From NCBI GenBank assembly GCA_029004715.1, contig JAQVYX010000005.1, forward strand, positions 1 through 44,722: 44,722 bases of DNA. The letters run 5' to 3'. A program made the position numbers and the translations under genes. This DNA is from Acidaminococcaceae bacterium. Its GTDB lineage: Bacteria; Bacillota; Negativicutes; Acidaminococcales; Acidaminococcaceae. The notes under the pieces were generated by a model that did no database searches, was not told where the DNA came from, and saw nothing but the letters and a program-made list of their open reading frames with translations. This document shows, one piece after another, positions 31,668 to 40,018 of the stretch (position 1 is the first letter of the stretch; each line of letters begins with the position of its first letter).

Positions 31668-32495
31668 TTACCCTTTCATTCTGTCCCGGGCAAACCCTAT
31701 ACTATAAAAAAACAAGAAGGCCAATATATTAGCCATAACAACACTTGCACCTGTAGGTGTTGCCCACAAATAGGAAACACAAAGCCCTAATAAAAAACAA
31801 CCTACTGACAATAAAGCGGAACTTAAAACCACATTGCGAAAAGTTTTAAAGATTTGCATTGATGACAACGGTGGGAAAACAATTAAACTGGAAATCAAAA
31901 GTGCCCCCATCATCCGCATACCCAATACAATGGTTACTGCCGACAAAAATGCTATAAGAGCATTATAGCGCTCAGCATTAATACCTGTCGCTCTTGCAAA
32001 ATTTTCATCAAAGGTTACGGCAAAAATTCTATTGTAAAAAATTGCAAACAGGCAAAGTACCATAATAGACAAGCAAATACTAAGAACCACATCGCTATTA
32101 TCCATAGCCAAAATACTACCAAACATATAACTACTCATATCAACATTCATGCCCTTGGTAATAGAAATTGCAAAAACACCTAATGCTAGCGCCCCGCTAG
32201 AAATCATAGCAATAGCCGCATCACCACGAATTTTGCCATTTTCACTAAGGCGCAAAAGCAAAAATGCCGCCACTACCACTACAGGAATGGCTACATATAA
32301 AGGTGCAATATTTAAAACCATAGCAAAAGCCAAAGCACTAAAACCCACGTGAGACAGCCCATCTCCAATCATGGAATAACGTTTCAAAACCAAGCTTACT
32401 CCCAACAGGGCTGAACACAAAGAAACTAGAACCCCAACAATTAACGCTCGCAAAATAAAATCATAGGAAAACATTTCAACGAAGATTGCAAGCAT
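31668..32495 (-). CDS. znuB: Zinc ABC transporter permease
   Basis: ABC-3 family membrane component that moves zinc delivered by ZnuA. 275 residues with seven or more hydrophobic helices and family stretches such as SMIGDGLSHVGFSALAFA and RMMGALLISSLIVFPPLSS. The open frame extends 10 codons upstream, but GGAGGT sits 7 nt before the ATG at 32495, so this start is used and overlaps the end of znuC by 20 nt. Last gene of zur-znuA-znuC-znuB; no clear terminator separates it from the acpS promoter. Confidence 0.93.
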   Translation of the reverse strand: MLAIFVEMFSYDFILRALIVGVLVSLCSALLGVSLVLKRYSMIGDGLSHVGFSALAFAMVLNIAPLYVAIPVVVVAAFLLLRLSENGKIRGDAAIAMISSGALALGVFAISITKGMNVDMSSYMFGSILAMDNSDVVLSICLSIMVLCLFAIFYNRIFAVTFDENFARATGINAERYNALIAFLSAVTIVLGMRMMGALLISSLIVFPPLSSMQIFKTFRNVVLSSALLSVGCFLLGLCVSYLWATPTGASVVMANILAFLFFYSIGFARDRMKG

Positions 32496-33198
32496 CTTGT
32501 CCACCTCCGGAGAAAAATTTGCCAAGAGCAGTATTCATATATCCTGAAACTGAGCCAAAATATAACTGTTTATTGTGTAAATGTAAAATGTGATCAGCTT
32601 GACTAACAGCTTCTTTAATATCATGTGTCACCATAATAATACTCACGCCTTGGGCCCGGTTAATTTCTTTAAGTAAATGGTAAAATTGCATAGTCACCAC
32701 TGGATCAAGCCCCGTTACCGGCTCATCTAATACTAAAAGCTTATGACTTGCGCACAAAGCCCTAGCTAAAAGCACTCTTTGCTGTTGGCCACCGGAAAGA
32801 TCCCGGTAACAACAATTGCGTAAGTTGCTAATATGCAATGTTTGCATTTGCTCGTTAGCACGGGTTATTTCATTTTTACCAAAAAAAGGCTTATAACCCA
32901 ACGCATTAAGACACCCTGATAACACAACTTCCCATACACTTGCAGGAAAATCTTTTTGTACATTCGTTTGTTGCGGTAGATAACCAATTTCATTTAAGCG
33001 CAACCCATCGCCTAATGTCAGGAAGCCTTTATTAGCGGCTTTTAATTGCAGTATCCCCTTAATTAAGGTGCTTTTGCCAGAACCATTCTCACCTACGATG
33101 CAAAGATAGTCACCTTTATCAACAGCAAAATTCAATCCGGTAATGACATTTCTGCCTTCATAGGAAAAAGTAACATCTTGACAACTAATTAAACTCAT
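32476..33198 (-). CDS. znuC: Zinc ABC transporter ATP-binding protein
   Basis: Energises zinc import. 240 residues: Walker A GENGSGKST (36-44), Q-loop near IGYLPQQTNVQ, ABC signature LSGGQQQR, Walker B KLLVLDEPVTGLD, and a switch histidine in MVTHDIKE. Start ATG at 33198; AAGGAGG is 12 nt upstream, overlapping the end of znuA (1-nt gap). Metal specificity is inferred from the adjoining Fur-family regulator and binding protein. Confidence 0.94.
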   Translation of the reverse strand: MSLISCQDVTFSYEGRNVITGLNFAVDKGDYLCIVGENGSGKSTLIKGILQLKAANKGFLTLGDGLRLNEIGYLPQQTNVQKDFPASVWEVVLSGCLNALGYKPFFGKNEITRANEQMQTLHISNLRNCCYRDLSGGQQQRVLLARALCASHKLLVLDEPVTGLDPVVTMQFYHLLKEINRAQGVSIIMVTHDIKEAVSQADHILHLHNKQLYFGSVSGYMNTALGKFFSGGGQDACNLR

Positions 33199-33199
33199 A

Positions 33200-34147
33200 C
33201 TATTGTAGAGCCTCCTTTAAGGCTTTGGCATTTTCTTGCATTAAACTTACATAAGTGACGCCCTTTTTAAATTCATCCCTTGGTACATTATGGCAAGTAT
33301 TAAATTGCAGCACTTTCGCACCAGTAGCAGAGGCAATAGCCTTCGCTATCTTTTCATTAGATAATTCAATATGAAAAACAACAGGTATTTTTTCTTGCCT
33401 TACCTTGTCAATAAGAAAAGCTACCGTTGATGCACTTGGCTCAGTATCACGTGCACACCCGGGAAAAGCCGCAAAATAATCTAGACCATAAGCATCCATA
33501 AAATAGCGCAAAGGAAAACGATCACCAAAAACTACAACCTTACGTTTGCTATGGGCTACAATATCTTTAAATTCTTTATCTAGAGTGTTAAGCTTAGCTG
33601 TGTAAGCCAGATAATTCTTTTCATAGATAGCTTTATTACCACTATCAACTGTAGAAAAAACATCTTTAAGCTTTGCACTTATCTTAATAGCGTTGGCCGG
33701 ACTTGTCCACACATGTTCATCATATTCCTTCTCATCTGATGCCCCTATAGTTTTCTTTTCCTCCGTCATGCCAGGTTTTATAACCTCTTCCACCGGCTTT
33801 ATCGTATCCAAAAGCCTAATTACTTTTAAATGTTTGCTATCCACCGAAGCTAAAATTTTCTTCACCCATTCATCGGATTCGCCACCTACATAAACAAATA
33901 CTTGGCTTTCTTTAATCTTCTTAATATCCTGTGGTGTGGGCTCATAAGCATGAATTTCTGCTCCAGGAGGGACAAGCATTGTAGCTTGCACTTTATCTCC
34001 TCCAACCTGCCTAGCAAAATCATAGGTAGCAAAAACCGTTGTAACTACTTGTAACTTGTCCTTATCTGTAGCTACTTTATTACCACAACCTGCCAAAAAT
34101 CCTACACTCATAAATATAGCTACTAACACTAAAAATAAACGCTTCAC
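33200..34147 (-). CDS. znuA: Zinc-binding lipoprotein of ABC importer
   Basis: Cluster A-I (ZnuA/TroA type) solute-binding protein. 315 residues with a lipoprotein signal peptide (lipobox FLAGC, Cys21). Candidate metal ligands: His66 in GAEIHAYEPTPQD, His145 in DEHVWTSP, and a histidine in VVFHIELSNEKIA. A Lys/Glu-rich loop (about 123-142) sits where zinc-type proteins have a His-rich loop, but it contains no histidines. Hence zinc is favoured by the Zur-like context, with manganese as a lesser possibility. GTG start with AGGAGG. Confidence 0.9.
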   Translation of the reverse strand: MKRLFLVLVAIFMSVGFLAGCGNKVATDKDKLQVVTTVFATYDFARQVGGDKVQATMLVPPGAEIHAYEPTPQDIKKIKESQVFVYVGGESDEWVKKILASVDSKHLKVIRLLDTIKPVEEVIKPGMTEEKKTIGASDEKEYDEHVWTSPANAIKISAKLKDVFSTVDSGNKAIYEKNYLAYTAKLNTLDKEFKDIVAHSKRKVVVFGDRFPLRYFMDAYGLDYFAAFPGCARDTEPSASTVAFLIDKVRQEKIPVVFHIELSNEKIAKAIASATGAKVLQFNTCHNVPRDEFKKGVTYVSLMQENAKALKEALQ

Positions 34148-34159
34148 TTTATCTTCCTC

Positions 34160-34573
34160 CTATTTTTTATTATTACACTCATTACATAAACCATATAAAA
34201 CTGTCTTTAAAGAATTCACGGCAAACCCGTGTTTTTTTGCCAAATGTTCTTGCATATGGGCAAATTCTACACAGTCAAAATGTATAAGTTTACCGCATTT
34301 TTCACATTTTAAATGAAAGTGTTCTGAACATTTTCCTTCTGCTTGTGTAAGCTGAAAACAAGCCGCCGTATTTCTATCTACTGTATATTTTTTCACAGTC
34401 CCTTGTTCCACCATCTTATCCAAATGCCGATAGATAGTGGCTGTACCAATAGTTTCTCCCCGTTTACAAAAATACTCTGTTATATCTTTAGCCGTAACAT
34501 GATTTCCTGCCATAAGTTTTAAATAGCTTAATATTTTTTCCGCTTGTTTAGTTCTATAAGAAGTTCTTTCCAT
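34160..34573 (-). CDS. zur: Fur-family metalloregulator, probably Zur
   Basis: 137-residue Fur-family repressor: N-terminal winged helix (about 1-75, with TAKDITEYFCKRGETIGTAT and IYRHLDKMVEQG), then a dimerisation domain with a structural zinc site from CEKC (90-93) and CNEC (130-133) and regulatory ligands in the HFHLKC region (85-90). First gene of the zinc uptake operon, with a 7-1-7 palindrome on its promoter, so it likely represses itself and znuACB when zinc is sufficient. Fur or PerR cannot be excluded by sequence alone; operon context decides for Zur. Confidence 0.85.
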   Translation of the reverse strand: MERTSYRTKQAEKILSYLKLMAGNHVTAKDITEYFCKRGETIGTATIYRHLDKMVEQGTVKKYTVDRNTAACFQLTQAEGKCSEHFHLKCEKCGKLIHFDCVEFAHMQEHLAKKHGFAVNSLKTVLYGLCNECNNKK

Positions 34574-34597
34574 TACTGCATCTTCCTTTTTCCAATT

Positions 34598-34612
34598 TGA
34601 TAACCGTTATCA
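34598..34612. promoter_or_regulatory. Fur/Zur-type box
   Basis: TGATAAC-C-GTTATCA, a perfect 7-1-7 inverted repeat of the Fur-superfamily type, located immediately downstream of and touching the -10 box of the zur-znu promoter. Confidence 0.8.
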
Positions 34613-34640
34613 TTTTACTTGTATACGCTGATTATGTCAA
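34612..34640 (-). promoter_or_regulatory. Sigma-A promoter of zur-znuACB
   Basis: Minus-strand TTGACA (34640-34635), 17-bp spacer, TAAAAT (34617-34612), followed at once by the Fur/Zur box. Confidence 0.88.
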
Positions 34641-34647
34641 CCATTAC

Positions 34648-34691
34648 AAAGAAAGGTAATGCCCTTGGTGAATTCCAATGGCACTACCTTT
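34648..34691 (-). terminator. Terminator of azlCD-mocR
   Basis: Long minus-strand hairpin: outer 12-bp stem AAAGGTAGTGCC / GGCATTACCTTT (one G-T pair) and inner TTGG/CCAA pairs around an AATTCA loop. The 3' T-tract (CTTTGT) is weak. It lies between the mocR stop and the zur promoter. Confidence 0.7.
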
Positions 34692-34704
34692 TCTTACTTA
34701 AACA

Positions 34705-36111
34705 TTAATTTTCTTTACTATTTTGCAGTGATTTTTTTCTTAAAATACTTACAAGTATTTCCAACCCTATTTTGAATTCTTTAAGTGTAGGTGCTGCAAC
34801 TGCTATGCGTACAGCAGCGATTGGCTTTGTATTTCCTACGGCAAAACGCTCGGCAGCATAAACCTGTACTCCTTGGGCGTAAGCTGTTTCCTCAAATGCG
34901 CTTCCCGTCCACCCTTGCGGCAATACTAACCACCGGAAAAGACTAGTATCTAATCCATAAACATCATAACCAGCTAATATCTTATTGAGAATAAGATTCC
35001 GCTCAAGGGCAATATTTCGTTGCTCTTCAATTAAATACTCTGCTTTTCCTGATGCTAAAGTTCGCCCTGCAAGCTCTATCATTAGAGGTGATAAAGTCAA
35101 ATTAATATTATAAAGAGCATCAAGCATCGTTTTATAGTAACGTCTGGGCGGAACTATATAGGCAAGTCTAAGACCGGGCGCAATGGTTTTAGAAAGACTA
35201 GCGATAAAAATTGTATTCTCTGGTGCATAGGAAGCTACTGCCGCTCTTGTTTTATCATTAAAAAGGCAAAAAATTCCATCTTCAATAATAAGTAGTTCAT
35301 TTTCTATAGCAATTTTTGCTAACATTTGCTTACAAGCGTCCGACATCATGTGTACTGTAGGATTTTGAAATTCAGGAATAACATATAAACCTTTAATATG
35401 ATCATTTTTGCAGGCTCTAATAAGAGCCGTTTCAGAAATTTCTCCGTTCTTTTGAGCAAGAGGTACTAATTTAATACCTAACATGTTAGCAGCACTTTTT
35501 ATTCCTGGATATGTAAGAGGATCTACACCTATGCTATCACCGGCACTAAATAGACCGGCTAAAATAGCCGCAATGGCATTTTGCCCGCCTGCAGTGGGTA
35601 GCACCTTATCCTCAGTAGTCATATATCCCATTTTGTCTATAAATTTAACTGCTGCCGTTTTTTGCCAAACAGCTCCTTGCTCTGCTCCGTAATGTAATAA
35701 TTGTCCGAAATTAGACTCCGCAAGCATTTTTTGCAGTACCTCCGATAATTCTTTAAAGGAAGTTACAGCTGGAGCCATAGATCCCATTTCAATTAAATTT
35801 TTAGCATCAAATTTCGGCAGCATCTTAAAACACTCTAAAGCATTATAAGCAACAAAGGTCCCTCTCCCAATTGTTCCATTTAAAAGTCCTTTTTGCGTAC
35901 ATAATTTAAAAGCGCGGGTAATAGTACTAACATTAATATCCAAAAAATCTGCCAGCTCTCTTTGCGGTGGAAGTTTTGTTCCTGGCAATAGGATTCCATC
36001 TTTTATGTCCTTTTCCAAGTGCGCAGCTAAATAAAGATACAGTGGCTGCGTGCCGTTTTCCAAAATAGGTTTCCAACTCATGGGATAATTTTCAAAAGAA
36101 TTGATAGGCAT
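34705..36111 (-). CDS. MocR/GntR-family PLP-dependent transcriptional regulator
   Basis: 468 residues: GntR winged helix at the N-terminus (about 25-90, PGTKLPPQRELADFLDINVS then TITRAFKLC) fused to an aminotransferase class I-like domain with the PLP lysine in SLSKTIAPGLR (Lys308), the EFQNPT motif (247-252) and an EDG motif (277-279). Such proteins usually sense an amine or amino acid through PLP. It follows azlD by 14 nt in the same operon rather than diverging from a target, so it may control azlCD, possibly through the twin palindromes at 37175-37213. It could also have aminotransferase activity; I favour a regulator. Confidence 0.9.
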   Translation of the reverse strand: MPINSFENYPMSWKPILENGTQPLYLYLAAHLEKDIKDGILLPGTKLPPQRELADFLDINVSTITRAFKLCTQKGLLNGTIGRGTFVAYNALECFKMLPKFDAKNLIEMGSMAPAVTSFKELSEVLQKMLAESNFGQLLHYGAEQGAVWQKTAAVKFIDKMGYMTTEDKVLPTAGGQNAIAAILAGLFSAGDSIGVDPLTYPGIKSAANMLGIKLVPLAQKNGEISETALIRACKNDHIKGLYVIPEFQNPTVHMMSDACKQMLAKIAIENELLIIEDGIFCLFNDKTRAAVASYAPENTIFIASLSKTIAPGLRLAYIVPPRRYYKTMLDALYNINLTLSPLMIELAGRTLASGKAEYLIEEQRNIALERNLILNKILAGYDVYGLDTSLFRWLVLPQGWTGSAFEETAYAQGVQVYAAERFAVGNTKPIAAVRIAVAAPTLKEFKIGLEILVSILRKKSLQNSKEN

Positions 36112-36125
36112 GTCTTTTCTCCCTG

Positions 36126-36425
36126 CTAAATAGCATACATCAACATATTTATTAAAATAGCACCAATAACTACAAATGTAATAGACATATTAATCCAACT
36201 CAAAGCTACTGCCATTAACGCCCCAACCAACCCAATAGCCATAAAATCCTTGTCCACGTACAATACACCGGGGAAAACCAATGCTGTCATAGCGCTATAA
36301 GGTATTAAGCGCAAAAACTTCTCCACCCTAGGTCTATTAGTTTTTTGTCCTAAAAATAATACAGGCAGTACCCTACCCAAATAAGTAACTAACGCCATTG
36401 CTAAAATCAAAACAAATATTTTCAT
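36126..36425 (-). CDS. azlD: Branched-chain amino acid export subunit AzlD
   Basis: Small membrane protein of 99 residues with three or four helices and the family motif TYLGRVLPVLFLG. Works with AzlC as a branched-chain amino acid (or analogue) exporter. The start is the ATG at 36425 with GGAGG 7 nt upstream and a 4-nt ATGA overlap with azlC; the longer frame runs inside azlC and is not used. Confidence 0.92.
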   Translation of the reverse strand: MKIFVLILAMALVTYLGRVLPVLFLGQKTNRPRVEKFLRLIPYSAMTALVFPGVLYVDKDFMAIGLVGALMAVALSWINMSITFVVIGAILINMLMYAI

Positions 36426-37120
36426 TCCGGAGCCTCCTCTTGGTCTTCTTTTACAAAGAATACCCCTAAAAACGCTCCAACTAAGGTTGCGCAAATTATG
36501 GCCCAACTAGAAGGCATGAAATAGTTGAAGTTGACATTTAACAACGCTGTCAAGATAACTAGAAATCCAAGCTGCGTATTTTTTTTAACATTTGGGATTA
36601 CTAATCCGATAAACATTGCAAACAACGCTATACCCAAACTGCGTGAGACTAAAGTAGGCAAAAATTGAGAAGCTGCACATCCTGCAATCGTTCCAATTAC
36701 CCAAGTACTATACGTTACAGAAATCAACCCCGCAAAATAATAAGGAGTACTGTTTTTTTCTGCCGTCGTCGTAAAAATAGCAAAGGATTCATCGGTGACG
36801 CCAAAACATAATATTGCCTTTTTCCACATAGGTATGGTCAGAATTCTGTTCATAATACAGGTCCCCATAATTACATGACGAAAATTTAAAATGAAAGTAG
36901 CTAGCACTATAGGTAAAAAGCCTGCGCCTGCTACCAACATCCCCACCGCCATAATCTGGCTGGCACCGGCAAAAACCAAGATTGACATTAAAATAGTCTC
37001 TACTGTTGTAAGACCACTATGCTCACTCAAAACAGCAAAAGCTACCGCGACTGGCAAAATACCTAAAATTACAGGCAACGCGGTCTTTACCCCTAATAAA
37101 TATTGCTCTTTGTTTGTCAT
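36422..37120 (-). CDS. azlC: Branched-chain amino acid export permease AzlC
   Basis: 232-residue membrane protein with about seven hydrophobic segments and AzlC motifs LMSILVFAGASQIMAVGML, FRHVIMGTC and GVTDESFA. In Bacillus and corynebacterial relatives (BrnF) it exports branched-chain amino acids and methionine. ATG at 37120 preceded by GGGGTG; a GTG three codons upstream is too close to that SD. Promoter at 37149-37178, overlapped by an unusual double operator. First gene of azlC-azlD-mocR. Confidence 0.92.
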   Translation of the reverse strand: MTNKEQYLLGVKTALPVILGILPVAVAFAVLSEHSGLTTVETILMSILVFAGASQIMAVGMLVAGAGFLPIVLATFILNFRHVIMGTCIMNRILTIPMWKKAILCFGVTDESFAIFTTTAEKNSTPYYFAGLISVTYSTWVIGTIAGCAASQFLPTLVSRSLGIALFAMFIGLVIPNVKKNTQLGFLVILTALLNVNFNYFMPSSWAIICATLVGAFLGVFFVKEDQEEAPE

Positions 37121-37148
37121 CTGCGCCACCCCTAATTTGTTTGCAATT

Positions 37149-37178
37149 ATTATAACCCTAGCGCACTAATGCACACAA
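37149..37178 (-). promoter_or_regulatory. Sigma-A promoter of azlCD-mocR
   Basis: Minus-strand TTGTGT (37178-37173), 18-bp spacer, TATAAT (37154-37149). Confidence 0.65.
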
Positions 37179-37213
37179 TAGCTTAATTGTGTGCCAGACA
37201 ATTAAACTATTGT
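37175..37213. promoter_or_regulatory. Double palindromic operator upstream of azlC
   Basis: Two copies of ACAAT-N6-ATTGT (37175-37190 and 37198-37213) spaced 23 bp apart, about two helical turns. The two 16-bp units are also near-perfect inverted copies of each other (15 of 16). The proximal copy overlaps the -35 box. Likely a regulator binding site; the downstream MocR protein or an Lrp-type factor are candidates. Confidence 0.6.
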
Positions 37214-37238
37214 CTATATACATCAATGCTTTCTAAGC

Positions 37239-37277
37239 AAAAAAAATGAGTGAAAAGGCTAAGCCTTTTCACTCATT
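37239..37277 (-). terminator. Terminator of clpB
   Basis: Perfect 15-bp stem AATGAGTGAAAAGGC / GCCTTTTCACTCATT (37245-37259, 37263-37277), TAA loop, then a run of T on the minus strand. It lies about 72 nt past the clpB stop. Confidence 0.92.
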
Positions 37278-37349
37278 GCAAAACTAAAAATATACAAGTA
37301 TTACCACATCTGTAGAAAAAATACTACACATGCACTTTGCCAAGCTCTT

Positions 37350-39893
37350 TTATAAAACCTTCACATCAATAGCGCTATTTTCGTAAACAACTTCAATCTT
37401 GTCCCCGCTCTTGATTTCTCCGGCCACAATTTTCTTGCTGACAATAGTTTCCACAGTATGTACTATTAATCTCTTTAGAGGACGGGCACCAAAATCAGGA
37501 TCAAAACCGGCCTTGGCCAAATATTCCAAAGCTGGTTCAGTATAGGTAAGAGTAAGTTCCATTTGGTTATGCAATCTTTCTCCCAACTCATTTAAAATAA
37601 GTTTTACTATGCCCTTAATCTGAACTTGTTCCAAAGCATGGAATACTACAATATCATCTACACGGTTCAAAAATTCCGGACGGAAGAACTTCATAAGCAT
37701 ACTTTGAATTTCCTCGCGAGAAATATCTCCGTGCTTACGCATAATTTCAGCAGAGCCCAAATTACTGGTCATAATAATTAAGGTATTCTTAAAATCCACT
37801 ATGCGCCCTTGCCCATCAGTCAAACGGCCATCATCTAGTACTTGTAGCAAGACATTAAAGATATCCGCATGCGCTTTTTCAATTTCATCTAGCAAAATTA
37901 CAGAATATGGTTTACGACGGACAGCTTCAGTTAATTGTCCACCTTCTTCATAGCCAACATAGCCCGGAGGAGCGCCAATTAGGCGAGAAACAGTATGTTT
38001 TTCCATATACTCACTCATATCTATGCGAATAATATTACGTTCATCATCAAACAAAACTTCAGCCAAAGCTTTAGCTAATTCAGTTTTACCTACTCCTGTA
38101 GGCCCCAAGAAAATAAAGGAACCAATAGGTCTGGCAGGATCTTTGATGCCGGCACGGGCACGAACAACAGCTTCACTTACAGCTGTAATAGCCTCATTTT
38201 GGCCAATCACTCGTTTATGTAAAATTTCCTCCAAATGAATAAGTTTATCTCGTTCGCCTTCCACTAAACGTTGAACCGGTATTCCTGTCCAAGTGCTAAC
38301 GACCTTAGAAATATCGTCCTCATCCACTTCTTCTTTTAACAGACTATTGCCCTCTTTGCTCTTGCTTTCCATTTCAGACAATTGTTTTTCCAAAGCAGGT
38401 AAACGACCATACTTCAACTCAGCCATTTTATTTAAATCATAATCACGTTCAGCTTTTTCCATATCTTGCTTGACATTATCTATTTCTTTCTTTACTTCGC
38501 GGACCTTAGCAATTGCGCCTTTTTCAGCATCCCACTGCTTCGTAAGTACTTCATTAGCTGTTTTTAACTCAGTTAACTCTTCTTGAATTTTTGCAGCACG
38601 CGATTTAGATTGAGCGTCAGTTTCCTTGCTCAAAGCTTGAGCTTCTATTTCTAACTGCAAAATTCTGCGTTTGCTTTCATCGAGTTCTGTAGGCAATGAA
38701 TCAATCTCTGTACGTAGCTTAGCAGCGGCTTCATCCATCAAATCTATGGCCTTATCAGGCAAGAAACGGTCATTAATATAGCGATTGGACAATACGGCAG
38801 CAGCGACTAAGGCTGCATCTTTGATACGTACGCCATGATGAACTTCATAGCGCTCACGCAAACCACGTAGGATAGAAATAGTATCCTCTACACTTGGCTG
38901 CTTAACCATAACAGGCTGAAATCTACGCTCCAAGGCGCTATCTTTTTCAATATACTTACGATACTCATTTAAAGTAGTAGCACCAATACAGCGAAGTTCT
39001 CCGCGCGCCAGCATGGGTTTTAAAATATTGCCGGCATCCATAGATCCTTCAGCCGCACCAGCACCTACTACAGTGTGAAGTTCATCAATAAACATAATAA
39101 TTTGTCCGGCAGAACCTGAAACTATTTTTAGTACCTTTTTTAACCGCTCTTCAAACTCACCGCGGAACTTAGCTCCTGCCACTAAAGATGCTAAATCTAA
39201 AGCATACAAGGTTTTATTCTTCAGCATTTCAGGAACATCTCCGGCCACAATACGACGTGCCAGACCTTCTACAATAGCAGTTTTACCAACACCGGGTTCA
39301 CCTATTAACACTGGATTATTCTTTTTACGCCTGGACAAAATCTCAATAGTACGACGGATTTCTTCATCACGCCCAATAACTGGGTCAAGATCACCTTTTT
39401 TAGCCTTCTGAGTCAAATCTTGTCCATATTTTTCTAAAGTTTTTTTACTTTCATCCTCTGCTTGTCCACCTGCATATTGCAAATATAAGGAATCTACTAC
39501 TTTTTTAGTCAAACCAAACTTCTTACATAAAGAAACGACTTCACTATCGCCATCTTCAACAATGGCTCCCAGCAAGTGACCAATATTAATCTCCCCTTGC
39601 CCTGCCGCCTGTTCTGCCTTGCCCAAAACTCTAGCTAACCCCATACTCATAGTTAAACCGTCTTGCCCTTTAACGGATGGGATTTTTCTTAATAATTCTT
39701 TAGCTTCAGCAGTAAATGCTTTTTCATCAACGTTTATATTGTGCAACAAAAACTTGAAAAATCCATCTGACTGACCACACAAAGCAACTATAAAATGCTT
39801 TGTAGACAGCTCTTGATGATAATTCATAACGGCCTGCTGTTGTGCTGCCTCAAATAAAGTTTTTACTTCGTCATCATAATGTTCTACGTTCAT
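37350..39893 (-). CDS. clpB: Chaperone ClpB (Hsp100 disaggregase)
   Basis: Hexameric AAA+ disaggregase working with DnaK. 847 residues: double Clp-N domain (1-140), first AAA+ ring with Walker A GEPGVGKT (198-205), the middle coiled-coil region (about 400-520, Lys/Glu rich, with [11 protein letters not shown]-like heptads), the second AAA+ module with GPTGVGKTE, and a C-terminal oligomerisation part. The M-domain length and lack of a ClpP tripeptide loop argue for ClpB rather than ClpC/ClpA. Start at ATG 39893 with GGAGG 8 nt upstream; an ATG five codons earlier overlaps that SD. I see no CIRCE or CtsR site upstream. Confidence 0.95.
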   Translation of the reverse strand: MNVEHYDDEVKTLFEAAQQQAVMNYHQELSTKHFIVALCGQSDGFFKFLLHNINVDEKAFTAEAKELLRKIPSVKGQDGLTMSMGLARVLGKAEQAAGQGEINIGHLLGAIVEDGDSEVVSLCKKFGLTKKVVDSLYLQYAGGQAEDESKKTLEKYGQDLTQKAKKGDLDPVIGRDEEIRRTIEILSRRKKNNPVLIGEPGVGKTAIVEGLARRIVAGDVPEMLKNKTLYALDLASLVAGAKFRGEFEERLKKVLKIVSGSAGQIIMFIDELHTVVGAGAAEGSMDAGNILKPMLARGELRCIGATTLNEYRKYIEKDSALERRFQPVMVKQPSVEDTISILRGLRERYEVHHGVRIKDAALVAAAVLSNRYINDRFLPDKAIDLMDEAAAKLRTEIDSLPTELDESKRRILQLEIEAQALSKETDAQSKSRAAKIQEELTELKTANEVLTKQWDAEKGAIAKVREVKKEIDNVKQDMEKAERDYDLNKMAELKYGRLPALEKQLSEMESKSKEGNSLLKEEVDEDDISKVVSTWTGIPVQRLVEGERDKLIHLEEILHKRVIGQNEAITAVSEAVVRARAGIKDPARPIGSFIFLGPTGVGKTELAKALAEVLFDDERNIIRIDMSEYMEKHTVSRLIGAPPGYVGYEEGGQLTEAVRRKPYSVILLDEIEKAHADIFNVLLQVLDDGRLTDGQGRIVDFKNTLIIMTSNLGSAEIMRKHGDISREEIQSMLMKFFRPEFLNRVDDIVVFHALEQVQIKGIVKLILNELGERLHNQMELTLTYTEPALEYLAKAGFDPDFGARPLKRLIVHTVETIVSKKIVAGEIKSGDKIEVVYENSAIDVKVL

Positions 39894-39948
39894 AACAAAC
39901 ACCTCCATAGTATTTAATATATTTTTAATTCAATTTTATTCTTTGCGC

Positions 39949-39973
39949 AGGAAAACTTGCTTTAGTGGCGAAT
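39949..39973 (+). promoter_or_regulatory. Sigma-H-type promoter candidate of the DUF155-like gene
   Basis: AGGAAAA (39949-39955), 14-bp spacer, GAAT (39970-39973), leaving a leader of about 40 nt. The pattern and spacing equal those upstream of hup and of Bacillus spoVG. No competing sigma-A promoter is evident. Confidence 0.55.
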
Positions 39974-40018
39974 TCAATAAGTACTTAACATTTCTTTTTA
40001 ATAAATGAGGAGGCCTTT

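Noticed and set aside
39894-40018. CIRCE or CtsR operator for clpB
   Set aside because: No CIRCE inverted repeat and no GGTCAAA-type direct repeat is present in the clpB upstream region.
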